This document shows positions 41,266-49,752 of a DNA stretch of 61,701 nt, piece by piece. The stretch lies in contig DAIOGK010000022.1 in the NCBI GenBank assembly GCA_036745275.1, positions 1 to 61,701 of the forward strand, read 5' to 3'. The notes under the pieces were generated by a model that worked only from the letters and a program-made list of their open reading frames with translations, ran no database searches and was not told the origin of the DNA. Each line of letters begins with the position of its first letter. The stretch's first letter is position 1. The stretch is from JAIUNP01 sp020161975 (GTDB lineage: Bacteria > Pseudomonadota > Alphaproteobacteria > Rhizobiales > Beijerinckiaceae). The position numbers and the translations under genes are program-made.

Positions 41266-42005
41266 TCGAATGTGACCTTGGGCAGGAAAACATAGCCCGC
41301 GTTGCGAACGGTCTTGATGATCTGCTCGGCGTTCTCGGATATTTCGAGTTTTCGCCGCAGACGGCTGATCTGGACATCAATCGTGCGGTCAAACGGGTCG
41401 CTGGCGCGCATCTTGGCGAATTCCATCAGCATTTCACGCGACAACACCCGATTTGCATGTTCGAGAAAGGTGACAAGGAGATTGTACTCACCTGTCGAGA
41501 GGTCAATCAGTACACCTTCGGGCGTGTTGAGTTCGCGCCGCTGCGTATCGAACACCCAGCCATCGAACAGAATGCGGTTCCGGTCGGGTGGGGTGGTGTT
41601 CAAATCGCCCCCGCGCGACCGTCGTAACACCGACCGCAGCCGCGCCAGCAGCTCGCGTGGCGAAAACGGCTTGGTAACGTAGTCGTCGGCCCCGCCCTCA
41701 AGGCCGGAAACGCGAAAATCCTCCTCCGACCGTGCTGTCAGAAGGATGATCGGAACGGATGATGTCTGACGGATCGTTCGACATGCTTGGATGCCGGAAA
41801 TACCCGGCAGCATGACGTCAAGAATGATCGCGTCGATTGAAAAACGCTTCAGTGTCTCCCGCAGCGAACGGGCGTCGCTGGCTGTGTGGACATGATAGCC
41901 GTGACGTTGGAGAAACTTGCTGACGAGCAGCCGGATGTCTGCGTCGTCATCGACGACGAGAATGTTGCCGTGATCGTTGGGCGAGGACGCAGTATTGGTC
42001 TCCAA
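41262..42005 (-). CDS. OmpR-family response regulator
   Basis: The protein is 247 residues if it starts at TTG 42005, five bases after a GAGGAGG site; no ATG fits. The receiver domain has ILVVDDDADIR, phospho-acceptor IILDVMLPG, ILLTARS and Lys in VTKPFSPRELLARLRSVLRR. The winged-helix domain ends FDRTIDVQISRLRRKLEISENAEQIIKTVRNAGYVFLPKV. It partners the kinase gene it overlaps. A tandem GTTACA-type box upstream of it, and at two copper-operon promoters, is a likely binding site. Confidence 0.9.
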   Translation of the reverse strand: METNTASSPNDHGNILVVDDDADIRLLVSKFLQRHGYHVHTASDARSLRETLKRFSIDAIILDVMLPGISGIQACRTIRQTSSVPIILLTARSEEDFRVSGLEGGADDYVTKPFSPRELLARLRSVLRRSRGGDLNTTPPDRNRILFDGWVFDTQRRELNTPEGVLIDLSTGEYNLLVTFLEHANRVLSREMLMEFAKMRASDPFDRTIDVQISRLRRKLEISENAEQIIKTVRNAGYVFLPKVTFE

Positions 42006-42220
42006 GCCATCCTCCTCTTCCGTTATGACGGGCCCCGGATCGACTGCCGGACATGGAGCCTTCTGTTCAGTTCGGTGCGTGCCAATTGTCAAATGCGGCG
42101 ACAAGACGGCTATGAATGCGGGTGTGGAGCCAAGCCTTTCGATGTTTGTCGGAATTTTCGGCAACGCTTTAATTCCATTGAGATTTAAAACCATTCCCTG
42201 CCGCTGCACGCCGCATATTC

Positions 42221-42237
42221 TGCAACAATTTGTAACA
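42221..42237 (-). promoter_or_regulatory. tandem regulator box A (two-component upstream region)
   Basis: TGCAACAATTTGTAACA on the plus strand (minus strand: TGTTACAAATTGTTGCA) is a tandem GTTACA-N4-GTTGCA box with a 10-bp period. An identical 17-mer occurs at 47396. The form equals the GTTACA-N4-GTTACA box of OmpR/RstA-type regulators. It lies about 215 bp upstream of the response-regulator start. Confidence 0.6.
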
Positions 42238-42361
42238 AACGGGGCGACCTTACCGTGTCGTCCCGTGATCATGGATCTGCGGCGGCGCCCGACTGGACGT
42301 TGCAGAATGCGGTCGTCTCCATCTGTGTCCGAAAGTGCAATCAAGCGTTTCCAGCGTTTGC

Positions 42362-42378
42362 CGTAACAAACTGTAACA
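42362..42378. promoter_or_regulatory. tandem regulator box B (copper operon promoter)
   Basis: CGTAACAAACTGTAACA repeats the same half-site with the same 10-bp period, 55 bp before the lipoprotein start that opens the copper operon. A TATGAT at 42405-42410 could be the -10 element. Confidence 0.6.
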
Positions 42379-42433
42379 GACGCTGGGTCCGTCTTGCTGC
42401 TAGCTATGATTCTGGTGAAAACAGGACTGATTC

Positions 42434-42655
42434 ATGAATCCCTTGGTGGTAGCGATTGCGGTGGGCAGCTTATTCGCAGTGGGCGGATGTGCGCGGGATG
42501 CGAGTGGCGTTGCACAGATGACGCGTGCAGCCGATCCGAGTGTCAAGGTTCCGAAGGCGGGGTATCAGTCGGTATCGAGCGGCACTGTCACATATATGCC
42601 GGTCGGACCGAAGGGCTGGGAAGAACTCAACCGCCGTGTGGGGCCGAAGACATGA
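42434..42655 (+). CDS. small lipoprotein at head of copper operon
   Basis: This 73-residue precursor has a lipobox (AVGSLFAVGGC, modified Cys at 19). The mature part reads ARDASGVAQMTRAADPSVKVPKAGYQSVSSGTVTYMPVGPKGWEELNRRVGPK. I do not recognise a named family. It is translationally coupled (ATGA) to the TolC-like gene, so the two probably act together at the outer membrane. Regulator box B lies upstream. Confidence 0.75.
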   Translation: MNPLVVAIAVGSLFAVGGCARDASGVAQMTRAADPSVKVPKAGYQSVSSGTVTYMPVGPKGWEELNRRVGPKT

Positions 42656-44118
42656 CAAAAGCAATGCGGCGCCTGCGTCTCGGTCTGGTTATCGGTGGCG
42701 CGGCGGCTTTCCTGGGAGGATGCGCCTCTTTCAGTCCAGATGGGGGAATGTCCGCAGTTCTGGGCTCAACCTCGGCTGAGTTGGGGGCGACTGTTGACAA
42801 GGTGGATACGGTGGAGAAGGGCGCGGCGCTTCAGGCCCGGGTCACCCAACTCAGGAAGAAGAGCCTTTCGGCCGACGCGGCGGTCCAGGTCGCGCTGTTC
42901 AAGAACCGCGGCCTGCAAGCCTCGTTCAACGAACTTGGCATCGCCGAGGCGCAAATGGTTGCGGCCAGCCTGCCTCCCAATCCCCGCCTCTCCATATCTC
43001 GCACAACCGCACGGTTTGAACTGGAAATCGAACGCCAGATCGTCGGAAGCATCCTCGCTCTGGCCACGCTGCCGGCGCGCGCTGAAATAGCGCAGGACCG
43101 GTTTCGGATTGTCCAGGCCAGAACCGCAGAAATGGTTCTGAAACTCGCTGCCGATACGCGCCGCCAATATTACCGCGCCGTTGCTGCCAATCACATTGTT
43201 TCGGAGTTGCAGGCCATCCGAGAAACGGCCGGTACGACGGCGGAACTAATCAAACGTTTGGGCGAAAGTGGAGCGGTCAACAAGCTGGATCAGAGCCGGG
43301 ATTATGTTTTTTATGCGGAAACAGGTGCGCAACTCGCCCAGGCGCGGGTGCAGCAGCGGGTAGAGCGCGAGCGGCTGATCCGCCTTCTGGGCCTTTGGGG
43401 AGATGAGACGCGGTTCTCGTTGCCCGATCGGTTGCCCGGGCTTCCGCGAATGCGGTCGGTCAAGGACGCGGAAGCAGAGGCTTTGAGGCGACGGATTGAC
43501 CTGAAGATCGCACGCGCTGATCTCGACCTGCTTGCAAAATCCCTTGGCCTGACGGAGGCGACCCGCTTCGTCAGCGATGTGGACCTCCTCGGCAAATCCA
43601 AGACCGTCAAGACGAAAACGCCCGGTTTGGATTCGAATGACGCGCCAACGTTGGAAGTCTCTCGCGAACGCTCCCGGATGCTCGAACTGGAGATCGAAAT
43701 TCCGATCTATGATTTCGGTCAAACGCGCGTGGCCATGGCGCAGGAAACCTACATGCAAGCGGCGAACAAACTGGCCGAAAAAGCGGTCAACGTTCGTTCC
43801 GAAGCCCGGGAAGCCTATCAGGCCTGGCGAGGCAGCTATGATGTCACTCGACTTTACCAGACCCGCATCCTACCTCTCCGTCAGGTCATCCAGAAGGAAA
43901 GCCTTCTGATGTACAACGGCATGTTGATCGATGTGACGCAGCTTATCACGGATGCTCGGGCACAGACGGTCTCCAGAATGGCAGCGGTCAATTCGCTTCG
44001 CGATTTCTGGCTTGCGGACACCGATTTCAAACATGCACTCATTGGCGGCGGAATGGCGGGCGGAGGCGGCGGTTCAACGGTCGCATCCGCGAGCGGCGGC
44101 GATGCGCCCGGCCACTGA
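42652..44118 (+). CDS. TolC-family outer-membrane lipoprotein
   Basis: The 488-residue precursor has a lipobox (GGAAAFLGGC) and the two-repeat helical TolC/OprM fold: AVQVALFKNRGLQASFNELGIAEAQMVAASLPPNPRLSIS and later EIPIYDFGQTRVAMAQETYMQAANKLAEKAVNVRSEAREAYQAWRGSYDVTRLYQTRILPL. A Gly-rich tail follows. TolC proteins form exit ducts for tripartite pumps, but no RND pump or membrane-fusion gene is adjacent. Multicopper oxidase genes follow instead. Such TolC-like genes are found beside copper oxidase genes in other Proteobacteria. Confidence 0.87.
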   Translation: MTKAMRRLRLGLVIGGAAAFLGGCASFSPDGGMSAVLGSTSAELGATVDKVDTVEKGAALQARVTQLRKKSLSADAAVQVALFKNRGLQASFNELGIAEAQMVAASLPPNPRLSISRTTARFELEIERQIVGSILALATLPARAEIAQDRFRIVQARTAEMVLKLAADTRRQYYRAVAANHIVSELQAIRETAGTTAELIKRLGESGAVNKLDQSRDYVFYAETGAQLAQARVQQRVERERLIRLLGLWGDETRFSLPDRLPGLPRMRSVKDAEAEALRRRIDLKIARADLDLLAKSLGLTEATRFVSDVDLLGKSKTVKTKTPGLDSNDAPTLEVSRERSRMLELEIEIPIYDFGQTRVAMAQETYMQAANKLAEKAVNVRSEAREAYQAWRGSYDVTRLYQTRILPLRQVIQKESLLMYNGMLIDVTQLITDARAQTVSRMAAVNSLRDFWLADTDFKHALIGGGMAGGGGGSTVASASGGDAPGH

Positions 44119-44129
44119 AGGAGGGGACA

Positions 44130-45572
44130 ATGGAATTCTCACGTCGTAATTTTGTCCGCGCCTCCGGTCTGGTTGCCGCCGGCTCGGGCTTCATTTCCGG
44201 TCGTGCCGCTTTCGCCAACGTGCCCGAGGCACCGACCACAAAGTCGCCCGCGACCCAGGCGCCGCTCGTGCCGACCACAGGTCCGGACTACCAGCCCGTC
44301 GTCACGCTGAACGGCTGGAGCCTGCCCTGGCGGATGAACGGCGAGTGGAAGGAATTCCATCTCGTCGCCGAGCCCGTGGTGCGCGAGATTGCACCGGGCA
44401 TGAAGGCCTATCTCTGGGGCTACAACGGCCAGTCCCCCGGCCCGACCATCGAGGCTGTGGAAGGGGACAAGGTGCGAATCTTCGTCACCAACCGGCTGCC
44501 CGAAAACACTGCGGTGCACTGGCATGGCCAGCGCCTGCCCAATGGCATGGACGGGGTCGGCGGCCTCACCCAGCCGCATATCCCGCCGGGCAAGACCTTT
44601 GTCTACGAGTTTCAGCTCCGGCGTTCTGGAACCTTCATGTACCATCCGCATTCGGACGAGATGGTGCAGATGGCGATGGGCATGATGGGCTTCTTCGTCG
44701 TTCATCCCAAAGACCCTGCCTTCCGCCGCGTGGATCGGGATTTCGTGTTTCTGCTTAACGCCTTCGACATCGAGGCGGGGTCCTATGTGCCCAAGGTCAA
44801 CACGATGACAGAATTCAACATGTGGTGCTGGAACTCCCGCGCCTTCCCCGGCATTGATCCCTTCGTGGTCGGGCTCAACGACAAAGTGCGCATCCGCTTC
44901 GGCAACCTGACCATGACCAACCATCCGATCCATATGCACGGCTACGAGTTCAAGGTCTCGTGCACTGACGGCGGCTGGGTCGATCCGGCGGCGGCGTGGG
45001 ACGAGGTTTCCATCGATTGTGCGGTTGGCCAGATGCGTGCCTTCGATTTTGTGGCGGACGAGCCGGGCGATTGGGCCATCCACTGCCACAAGTCGCACCA
45101 CACCATGAATGCCATGGGCCATTCGGTGAAGACCTATATCGGCGTCGACAAAAAGGATATCGCCAATCGCATCAAGAAGTTGGCGCCGGGTTACATGCCA
45201 ATGGGCTCGAACGGCATGGGCGAGATGGGTTCTATGGAAATGCCGTTGCCCGACAACACGCTGCCAATGATGACCGGTTTCGCCCAATTCGGGCCGGTCG
45301 AGATGGGCGGCATGTTCTCGGTGGTCAAGGTGCGCGAGGGCCTGGCTCGGAACGACTACAAGGACCCGGGCTGGTTCAAGAACCCCGAAGGCACCGTCGC
45401 TTACGAGTACAAGGGGGCGAAGATGACCGAAGCGCCGCGTCCAGATCAACAAGCCGGTCGAAAGGCCGAGGCGGGAAAGCCGGAATGGCGTGCTCGTGAT
45501 CCGCGCAAACCGCGCGTCGGTCCTGATGGAAAGCCGATCCGCCGCGTTGATGGCGGTCACAGCAATCACTGA
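44130..45572 (+). CDS. Tat-exported multicopper oxidase (CopA-like)
   Basis: The 480-residue precursor starts with a twin-arginine leader (SRRNFVRASGLVAAGSGFISG). All four copper motifs are present: HWHGQ (about residue 130), MYHPHSDE, NHPIHMHGYEF and IHCHKSHHTMNAMGH. A Met-rich segment (MGSNGMGEMGSMEM) near residue 360 is typical of oxidases that act on Cu(I). A basic, Pro-rich tail follows. It would oxidise periplasmic Cu(I) to less toxic Cu(II). It lies 11 bp after the TolC-like gene. Confidence 0.92.
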   Translation: MEFSRRNFVRASGLVAAGSGFISGRAAFANVPEAPTTKSPATQAPLVPTTGPDYQPVVTLNGWSLPWRMNGEWKEFHLVAEPVVREIAPGMKAYLWGYNGQSPGPTIEAVEGDKVRIFVTNRLPENTAVHWHGQRLPNGMDGVGGLTQPHIPPGKTFVYEFQLRRSGTFMYHPHSDEMVQMAMGMMGFFVVHPKDPAFRRVDRDFVFLLNAFDIEAGSYVPKVNTMTEFNMWCWNSRAFPGIDPFVVGLNDKVRIRFGNLTMTNHPIHMHGYEFKVSCTDGGWVDPAAAWDEVSIDCAVGQMRAFDFVADEPGDWAIHCHKSHHTMNAMGHSVKTYIGVDKKDIANRIKKLAPGYMPMGSNGMGEMGSMEMPLPDNTLPMMTGFAQFGPVEMGGMFSVVKVREGLARNDYKDPGWFKNPEGTVAYEYKGAKMTEAPRPDQQAGRKAEAGKPEWRARDPRKPRVGPDGKPIRRVDGGHSNH

Positions 45573-45587
45573 GAGAGGGGAATATCC

Positions 45588-46076
45588 ATGCAGATGAGAA
45601 GCGTCTTCGCTGCCGCTGTGCTCAGCACGGTTGTTTTCATGCCGGGCCCTGCCGTCGCGGGGCCGGGTGCGGCCGGGCACGGGCATAGCGGAGAAACGGC
45701 GTTCGGGAAGCCCGGCAATCCGAAGAAGCCCGCGCGCCCTGTGTCGATCACCATGCGCGAAATGGATGGAAAGATGGCATTTGTCCCGGCTCTCATCGAG
45801 GTGAAACGGGGCGAGCAGATCCGCTTCAAGCTCCGCAACAGCGGAGCGCTTGATCATGAGATAGTACTGGCAACGCTTGAGGAGAACCTCAAGCACGCCA
45901 AGGAGATGGAGAAGAACCCGGACATGGAGCATGACGATCCGAACGCCAAACGTCTCGCGCCGAACAAGCGCGGTGAGTTCATCTGGCACTTCACCAAAGC
46001 CGGTGAGTTCGACATTTCATGCCTGATTCCCGGCCATCGCGATGCCGGCATGACCGGTAAGATCGTTGTAAAGTAA
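45588..46076 (+). CDS. cupredoxin-domain copper-binding protein
   Basis: The 162-residue precursor has a signal peptide (VLSTVVFMPGPAVA), a His/Gly-rich start (GAAGHGHSGE) and a cupredoxin fold. Type 1 copper ligand candidates are visible in LDHEIVLA (His) and SCLIPGHRDAGM (Cys, His, Met). It is a periplasmic blue-copper-like protein that could shuttle electrons or copper to the adjacent oxidase. Its start is 15 bp after the oxidase stop. Confidence 0.88.
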   Translation: MQMRSVFAAAVLSTVVFMPGPAVAGPGAAGHGHSGETAFGKPGNPKKPARPVSITMREMDGKMAFVPALIEVKRGEQIRFKLRNSGALDHEIVLATLEENLKHAKEMEKNPDMEHDDPNAKRLAPNKRGEFIWHFTKAGEFDISCLIPGHRDAGMTGKIVVK

Positions 46077-46101
46077 AACCTTTCTTCAAAAGGAGAATCC
46101 C

Positions 46102-46377
46102 ATGAAAGCGGTTACAGTCGCGGTTTTTGCGCTGATGTTCGGCGCGACCGTCGCCAACGCCCAGAGCGTCAATGGAACAGTGAAAAAGGTCGACATCGAG
46201 CAGGGTAAGGTTACGCTCGATCACGGGCCTATCAAGAACCTCGACATGGATTCCATGACGATGGTGTTCCGCGTTGCCAGTCCCGATATGCTCAAAGGCC
46301 TGAAGGCCGGTGACAAGATCAAATTCGATGCCGATCGTGTCAATGGCGCTATCACGGTGACAAACCTGAAGAAGTAG
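46102..46377 (+). CDS. CusF-like periplasmic copper-binding protein
   Basis: This 91-residue precursor has a signal peptide (VAVFALMFGATVANAQ) and a CusF-type OB fold: GTVKKVDIEQGKVTLDHGPIKNLDMDSMTMVFRVASPDMLKGLKAGDKIKF. The DMDSMTM motif supplies the Met pair that binds Cu(I), and the His in DHGP completes the site. AAGGAGAA precedes the ATG. It ends the copper operon that starts at 42434. Confidence 0.92.
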   Translation: MKAVTVAVFALMFGATVANAQSVNGTVKKVDIEQGKVTLDHGPIKNLDMDSMTMVFRVASPDMLKGLKAGDKIKFDADRVNGAITVTNLKK

Positions 46378-46883
46378 CCCGATGTTGGCTTGTCCAATCA
46401 GGACGTGACGGAGGCAGGACGGAAATGTCGGTGTGGCTTTTCCGTCCTTCTTGTTGACCGAAACCAAGGTTGTCGGGAGAGCGTCACTCTAACAAGGTTG
46501 ATTGCCAAGGCTCGACGCATTGCAATATCGACGTCTCTGTTCGCCGGGGTTCTGCCGGATCGATCGCGCCAGGGATGTCTGCATCAGCAACCCGCCCGGA
46601 TGGCGACACCCACGCGATGTCGTCGCTGGTGACAGGGCGGGTTGCCCCTGACCGGTGCCGCACTGTGTTCTGGCCTTTTTCTTGGGCGGTTATTTCGGTG
46701 GAGTCCCGATCAGGGAAATCCCTGCACGGGTCGCGGGGGCACCGAAGACGAGTATCGCCTTGTTACTGAAGTGGGCTGTCCTGCATGCACTGGTCTGGCA
46801 GGCAGTCTGACCGATCCTGGGCTGGTGAGCGTCGCTGTGCTCGACCGGGCCGGGCCAGACTACAAGACGATACGGGATCGACA
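46378..46883. other. intergenic region, no confident gene
   Basis: Frames of up to 99 codons exist on the plus strand but none shows a family pattern. A short frame near 46654-46806 encodes a hydrophobic peptide (LAFFLGGYFGG, then LLLKWAVLHALVWQAV). It could be a small membrane protein or a remnant. The promoter of the cytochrome gene must also lie here. Confidence 0.35.
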
Positions 46884-47387
46884 ATGATACGGAAAACATA
46901 CTCGGGAACGCAGCGGGTGCTCCATTGGGGCACTTTCGGGTTGTTTCTCATTCAGCTCTGGACCTATCCCGCCATAGGCAGGACACATCACGCCGCCCAT
47001 CTTGGCGAGAAGGTCGAAGGCACTGACCTCATGCTGCACAGTATTCATGCCTTCTCCGGAGGGCTCATACTGGTGTTCGCGCTGGTCCGGCTGTGGCTAA
47101 GATATCGGGAGCCTGTAGAGCCTCCGGTTTTTCGTTGGGACGCAGTGGCAACGCTCTCGAAGCTCGTTCATTTCGCACTCTATGCGATGCTCATTCTCCT
47201 GCCGATCACGGGCGTGCTGAAGATGTATGTCCTGCCGGCAGCAGGGCCGGTTCATGTCCTTCTGACGCGCCTGCTCTACGGGTTGCTGGTTCTCCATGTT
47301 GCGGGGGTGGCCCTTCACGCTCTTTTCTGGAGAGACAATCTCTTGGCAAGAATGGGGGTAAAATTGCCGTTTCAGAGGCAAATCTAG
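46884..47387 (+). CDS. cytochrome b561-type membrane protein
   Basis: A 167-residue protein with four membrane segments and haem-ligand histidine candidates in RVLHWGTFGLF, LHSIHAFSGG, LVHFALYAMLIL and LVLHVAGVALHALFW. This is the bacterial cytochrome b561 pattern. It moves electrons between quinol and a periplasmic acceptor. Between two multicopper-oxidase genes it may feed or drain electrons for copper redox. ATG 46884 is preferred over the longer frame from 46785, which adds no membrane segment. Confidence 0.83.
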   Translation: MIRKTYSGTQRVLHWGTFGLFLIQLWTYPAIGRTHHAAHLGEKVEGTDLMLHSIHAFSGGLILVFALVRLWLRYREPVEPPVFRWDAVATLSKLVHFALYAMLILLPITGVLKMYVLPAAGPVHVLLTRLLYGLLVLHVAGVALHALFWRDNLLARMGVKLPFQRQI

Positions 47388-47395
47388 ACAGTTCT

Positions 47396-47412
47396 TGCAA
47401 CAATTTGTAACA
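47396..47412. promoter_or_regulatory. tandem regulator box C (second oxidase promoter)
   Basis: TGCAACAATTTGTAACA is identical over 17 bases to box A at 42221. It sits 81 bp before the second multicopper-oxidase start, directly after the cytochrome b561 gene. Confidence 0.62.
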
Positions 47413-47493
47413 TTCTGGATGCGTTAGATCAAAGCGAGGGCCTCGATCCCGTCACTATCGTGCTTCCAATGAGTTTTACACTTGGAGACGCAC

Positions 47494-48972
47494 ATGATCG
47501 CGACACGTCGAACGTTTCTGGCCGGTATGGCTGCGACCGCATCTTTGCCTGCTTCGGCGCGATATGCGGCCGCCCGGGCGCCGCTTCTCAGTGTATCAAC
47601 ACGCACGCTTGACGTGAAAGGCAAGGCCGCGACCGTTTTTGGCATTGCCGGCGCCAACGGCGGGCAAGGCATTCTGGCCCGTGAAGGGGACCGCTTCGCC
47701 GGTGTTGTCCAGAATGCCACCGTTGATCCGTTGGTCATGCATTGGCACGGCCAGATCCATGCCGCCGCCGATCAGGATCGGGCCCGTCCGGATGGCGGCT
47801 CCCTCACAGCGGGCGCGGTTGATGCGTATGATTTTCTACTGACACCGGGCACGCACTGGATGCATTCGCATCAGCTGACCGAGCAGCAACTGCTTGCGGC
47901 GCCGATGATCGCACGCGAACGCTCCGTCGGAGATGTGCAGGAGGTCGTGCTGATGCTGCACGACTTTGCATTTCGGTCCCCGGCGGAAATCCTTGCCAGC
48001 CTTGGCGGATCTGCGGCCCATGGGGGGCACGGCGATGCATCCTCCGCCGCGCCGCGCATGTCCGGCTCAGACGGCATGAATCATGACGGCATGAAGCACG
48101 GCGCCGGTTCATCCGGGATGATGATGCCCGGCATGGGCATGATGCGTGGCATGGGCCAGGGCATGATGGTCCATGCTAACGATGTGGCGTACGACGCCTA
48201 TCTTGCTAACGACCGGACCCTGGATGATCCCGATGTCGTCCGGGTTGATAAGGGCGGCAAGGTTCGTTTACGTGTCATCAACGGAGCGACCGCCACGGCC
48301 TTCTTCCTCGATACCGGGGCGCTTGACGCGATGTGTGTTTCAGTCGATGGCACGCCCTGCCAACCGCTTGCGGGCAGGCGGTTTCCGTTGGCGCAGGGCC
48401 AGCGCATCGATCTCGAGATCACTCTGCCGGCGGAGGGCGGAGCTTTCCCGGTTCTCGCGCAGGTCGAAGCCGATACGCGGCGGACGGGCATCATCTTTGC
48501 GACGTCCGGCGCGGCTGTGACGAAACTCGACGAGCGCGCACGCGAGGCAGCGCCGAACGCGACGCTGGCGCTCGATGAGCGTTTGCGCGCGCTCAGCCCC
48601 CTTTCCGAGCGCAAACCGGACCGGACCTTTCACATCATGCTTGGTGAAGAAGCCGGCTATCGCTGGACAATCAACGGCAAGGTTCACGGCGAGCACCAGC
48701 CGCTTGAAGCCAAGCGTGGCGAGCGCATCGTCATGATGTTCATGAACCCAACCTCTATGATGCACCCGATGCACCTGCACGGGCATCATTTTCAGGTAGT
48801 TGGATCACGCGCCGGCCAGTTCGCCGGACCAATGCGCGATACCGTGATTGTCCCGCCGCATACGCCGGTGATGGTTGCGTTCGATGCCAAGAATGAGGGC
48901 CGCTGGTTCCTGCACTGTCATCACCTCTACCACATGGCGACCGGGATGATGACCGAGCTGGCCATTTCGTGA
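47494..48972 (+). CDS. second Tat-exported multicopper oxidase
   Basis: This 492-residue precursor has a twin-arginine leader (TRRTFLAGMAATASLPASA). Copper motifs are MHWHGQIH, HWMHSHQLT, HPMHLHGHHF and LHCHHLYHMATGM. A long Met/His-rich loop (MNHDGMKHGAGSSGMMMPG onward, about residues 195-225) suggests Cu(I) capture. It differs clearly from the oxidase at 44130. ATG 47494 has GGAG six bases upstream; TTG 47482 is less likely. Regulator box C precedes it and two small genes follow in the same operon. Confidence 0.92.
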   Translation: MIATRRTFLAGMAATASLPASARYAAARAPLLSVSTRTLDVKGKAATVFGIAGANGGQGILAREGDRFAGVVQNATVDPLVMHWHGQIHAAADQDRARPDGGSLTAGAVDAYDFLLTPGTHWMHSHQLTEQQLLAAPMIARERSVGDVQEVVLMLHDFAFRSPAEILASLGGSAAHGGHGDASSAAPRMSGSDGMNHDGMKHGAGSSGMMMPGMGMMRGMGQGMMVHANDVAYDAYLANDRTLDDPDVVRVDKGGKVRLRVINGATATAFFLDTGALDAMCVSVDGTPCQPLAGRRFPLAQGQRIDLEITLPAEGGAFPVLAQVEADTRRTGIIFATSGAAVTKLDERAREAAPNATLALDERLRALSPLSERKPDRTFHIMLGEEAGYRWTINGKVHGEHQPLEAKRGERIVMMFMNPTSMMHPMHLHGHHFQVVGSRAGQFAGPMRDTVIVPPHTPVMVAFDAKNEGRWFLHCHHLYHMATGMMTELAIS

Positions 48973-48986
48973 AGCGGGAGAAAACG

Positions 48987-49229
48987 ATGTCTCATTCAGC
49001 AAGTGATGGATACGGGTGGATGATGAGCGGGAGCTGGGGGCCTTACCACTGGGTGATGTTCATCGTCATGGCGGCTGCGATCCTCTACCCCATCGGGTTG
49101 ATTTTGAAGCGGCTGGGGTATTCGCCGTTCTGGTCGGTTCTTGTGTTCGTGCCGATGGTCAATCTCATCGCGCTTTGGACTCTTGCATTGTCGATTTCAA
49201 AGACTGACAAGAAGGAGGCACGCTCATGA
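48987..49229 (+). CDS. small two-segment membrane protein
   Basis: This 80-residue protein has two hydrophobic segments (WVMFIVMAAAILYPIGLIL and FWSVLVFVPMVNLIALWTLALSI) and an N-terminus with Met/His/Trp (MSHSASDGYGWMMSGSWGPYHW). GGGAG precedes the ATG. It is coupled by ATGA to the DUF411 gene. I do not recognise a named family. Its place after a copper oxidase suggests a helper in copper handling. Confidence 0.75.
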   Translation: MSHSASDGYGWMMSGSWGPYHWVMFIVMAAAILYPIGLILKRLGYSPFWSVLVFVPMVNLIALWTLALSISKTDKKEARS

Positions 49230-49693
49230 TCAGCAGACGTTTCACTCTCGGATTTTTGGTCGCTGCGATCTCGACGCCCCTGCGGGCAAATATACGCCCC
49301 GCCGTCACCGTATTTCGCTCACCGAGTTGCGGTTGCTGTGGCGCCTGGGCCGCATATCTGCGCCGGGCGGGCTTTCCGGTGACGATCAACAACGATAACG
49401 ACCTTGCGCAGGTCAAGCTGCGCGCCGGCGTGCCGGAGGGCCTGCAATCCTGCCACACGGCGTTTATTGATGGCTATGTCGTGGAAGGCCATGTGCCGGT
49501 CGAGGCCATCGAGAAGATGCTGTCGATGCGACCGTCCATTCTGGGCATTGCTGTGCCGGGAATGCCAACGGGTTCGCCTGGCATGGAAACCCCGGGTGCA
49601 AAGCCCGACCCGTTCAAGGTGATGTCTTTTGCCAAGGGTGGGGCACAGGATGTGTTCATTGGTTATCCGAATGGATATTTGTCGTCGCGCTGA
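49226..49693 (+). CDS. DUF411 periplasmic metal-binding protein
   Basis: The 155-residue precursor has a leader (ISRRFTLGFLVAAISTPLRA) and a DUF411 domain: VTVFRSPSCGCCGAWAAYLRRAGFPV, SCHTAFIDGYVVEGHVPVEAIEKML and GIAVPGMPTGSPGME. The Cys cluster (SCGCC), the SCHT Cys and the Met-rich segment are metal-binding candidates, and the family often accompanies copper resistance genes. It ends the oxidase operon beginning at 47494. Confidence 0.9.
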   Translation: MISRRFTLGFLVAAISTPLRANIRPAVTVFRSPSCGCCGAWAAYLRRAGFPVTINNDNDLAQVKLRAGVPEGLQSCHTAFIDGYVVEGHVPVEAIEKMLSMRPSILGIAVPGMPTGSPGMETPGAKPDPFKVMSFAKGGAQDVFIGYPNGYLSSR

Positions 49694-49752
49694 TCAGGTG
49701 AGGCGCTGTATGTGGACATCGCGGTCATCATAGTCGCGATAGCCAAAGCTGG

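Noticed and set aside
42232..42257. TGTAACA half-sites of the copper island read as SigF -35 elements
   Set aside because: No CGAA lies 16 bases downstream of any of them. The tandem 10-bp periodicity fits a response-regulator box better.
44139..45989. A 616-codon open frame antisense to the multicopper oxidase
   Set aside because: It is a His/Arg-rich shadow of the high-GC oxidase and cupredoxin genes and shows no family pattern. The oxidase frame has all copper motifs.
46741..46766. GTAACA-N16-CGGT on the minus strand
   Set aside because: The -10 does not match CGAA and no minus-strand gene start follows.
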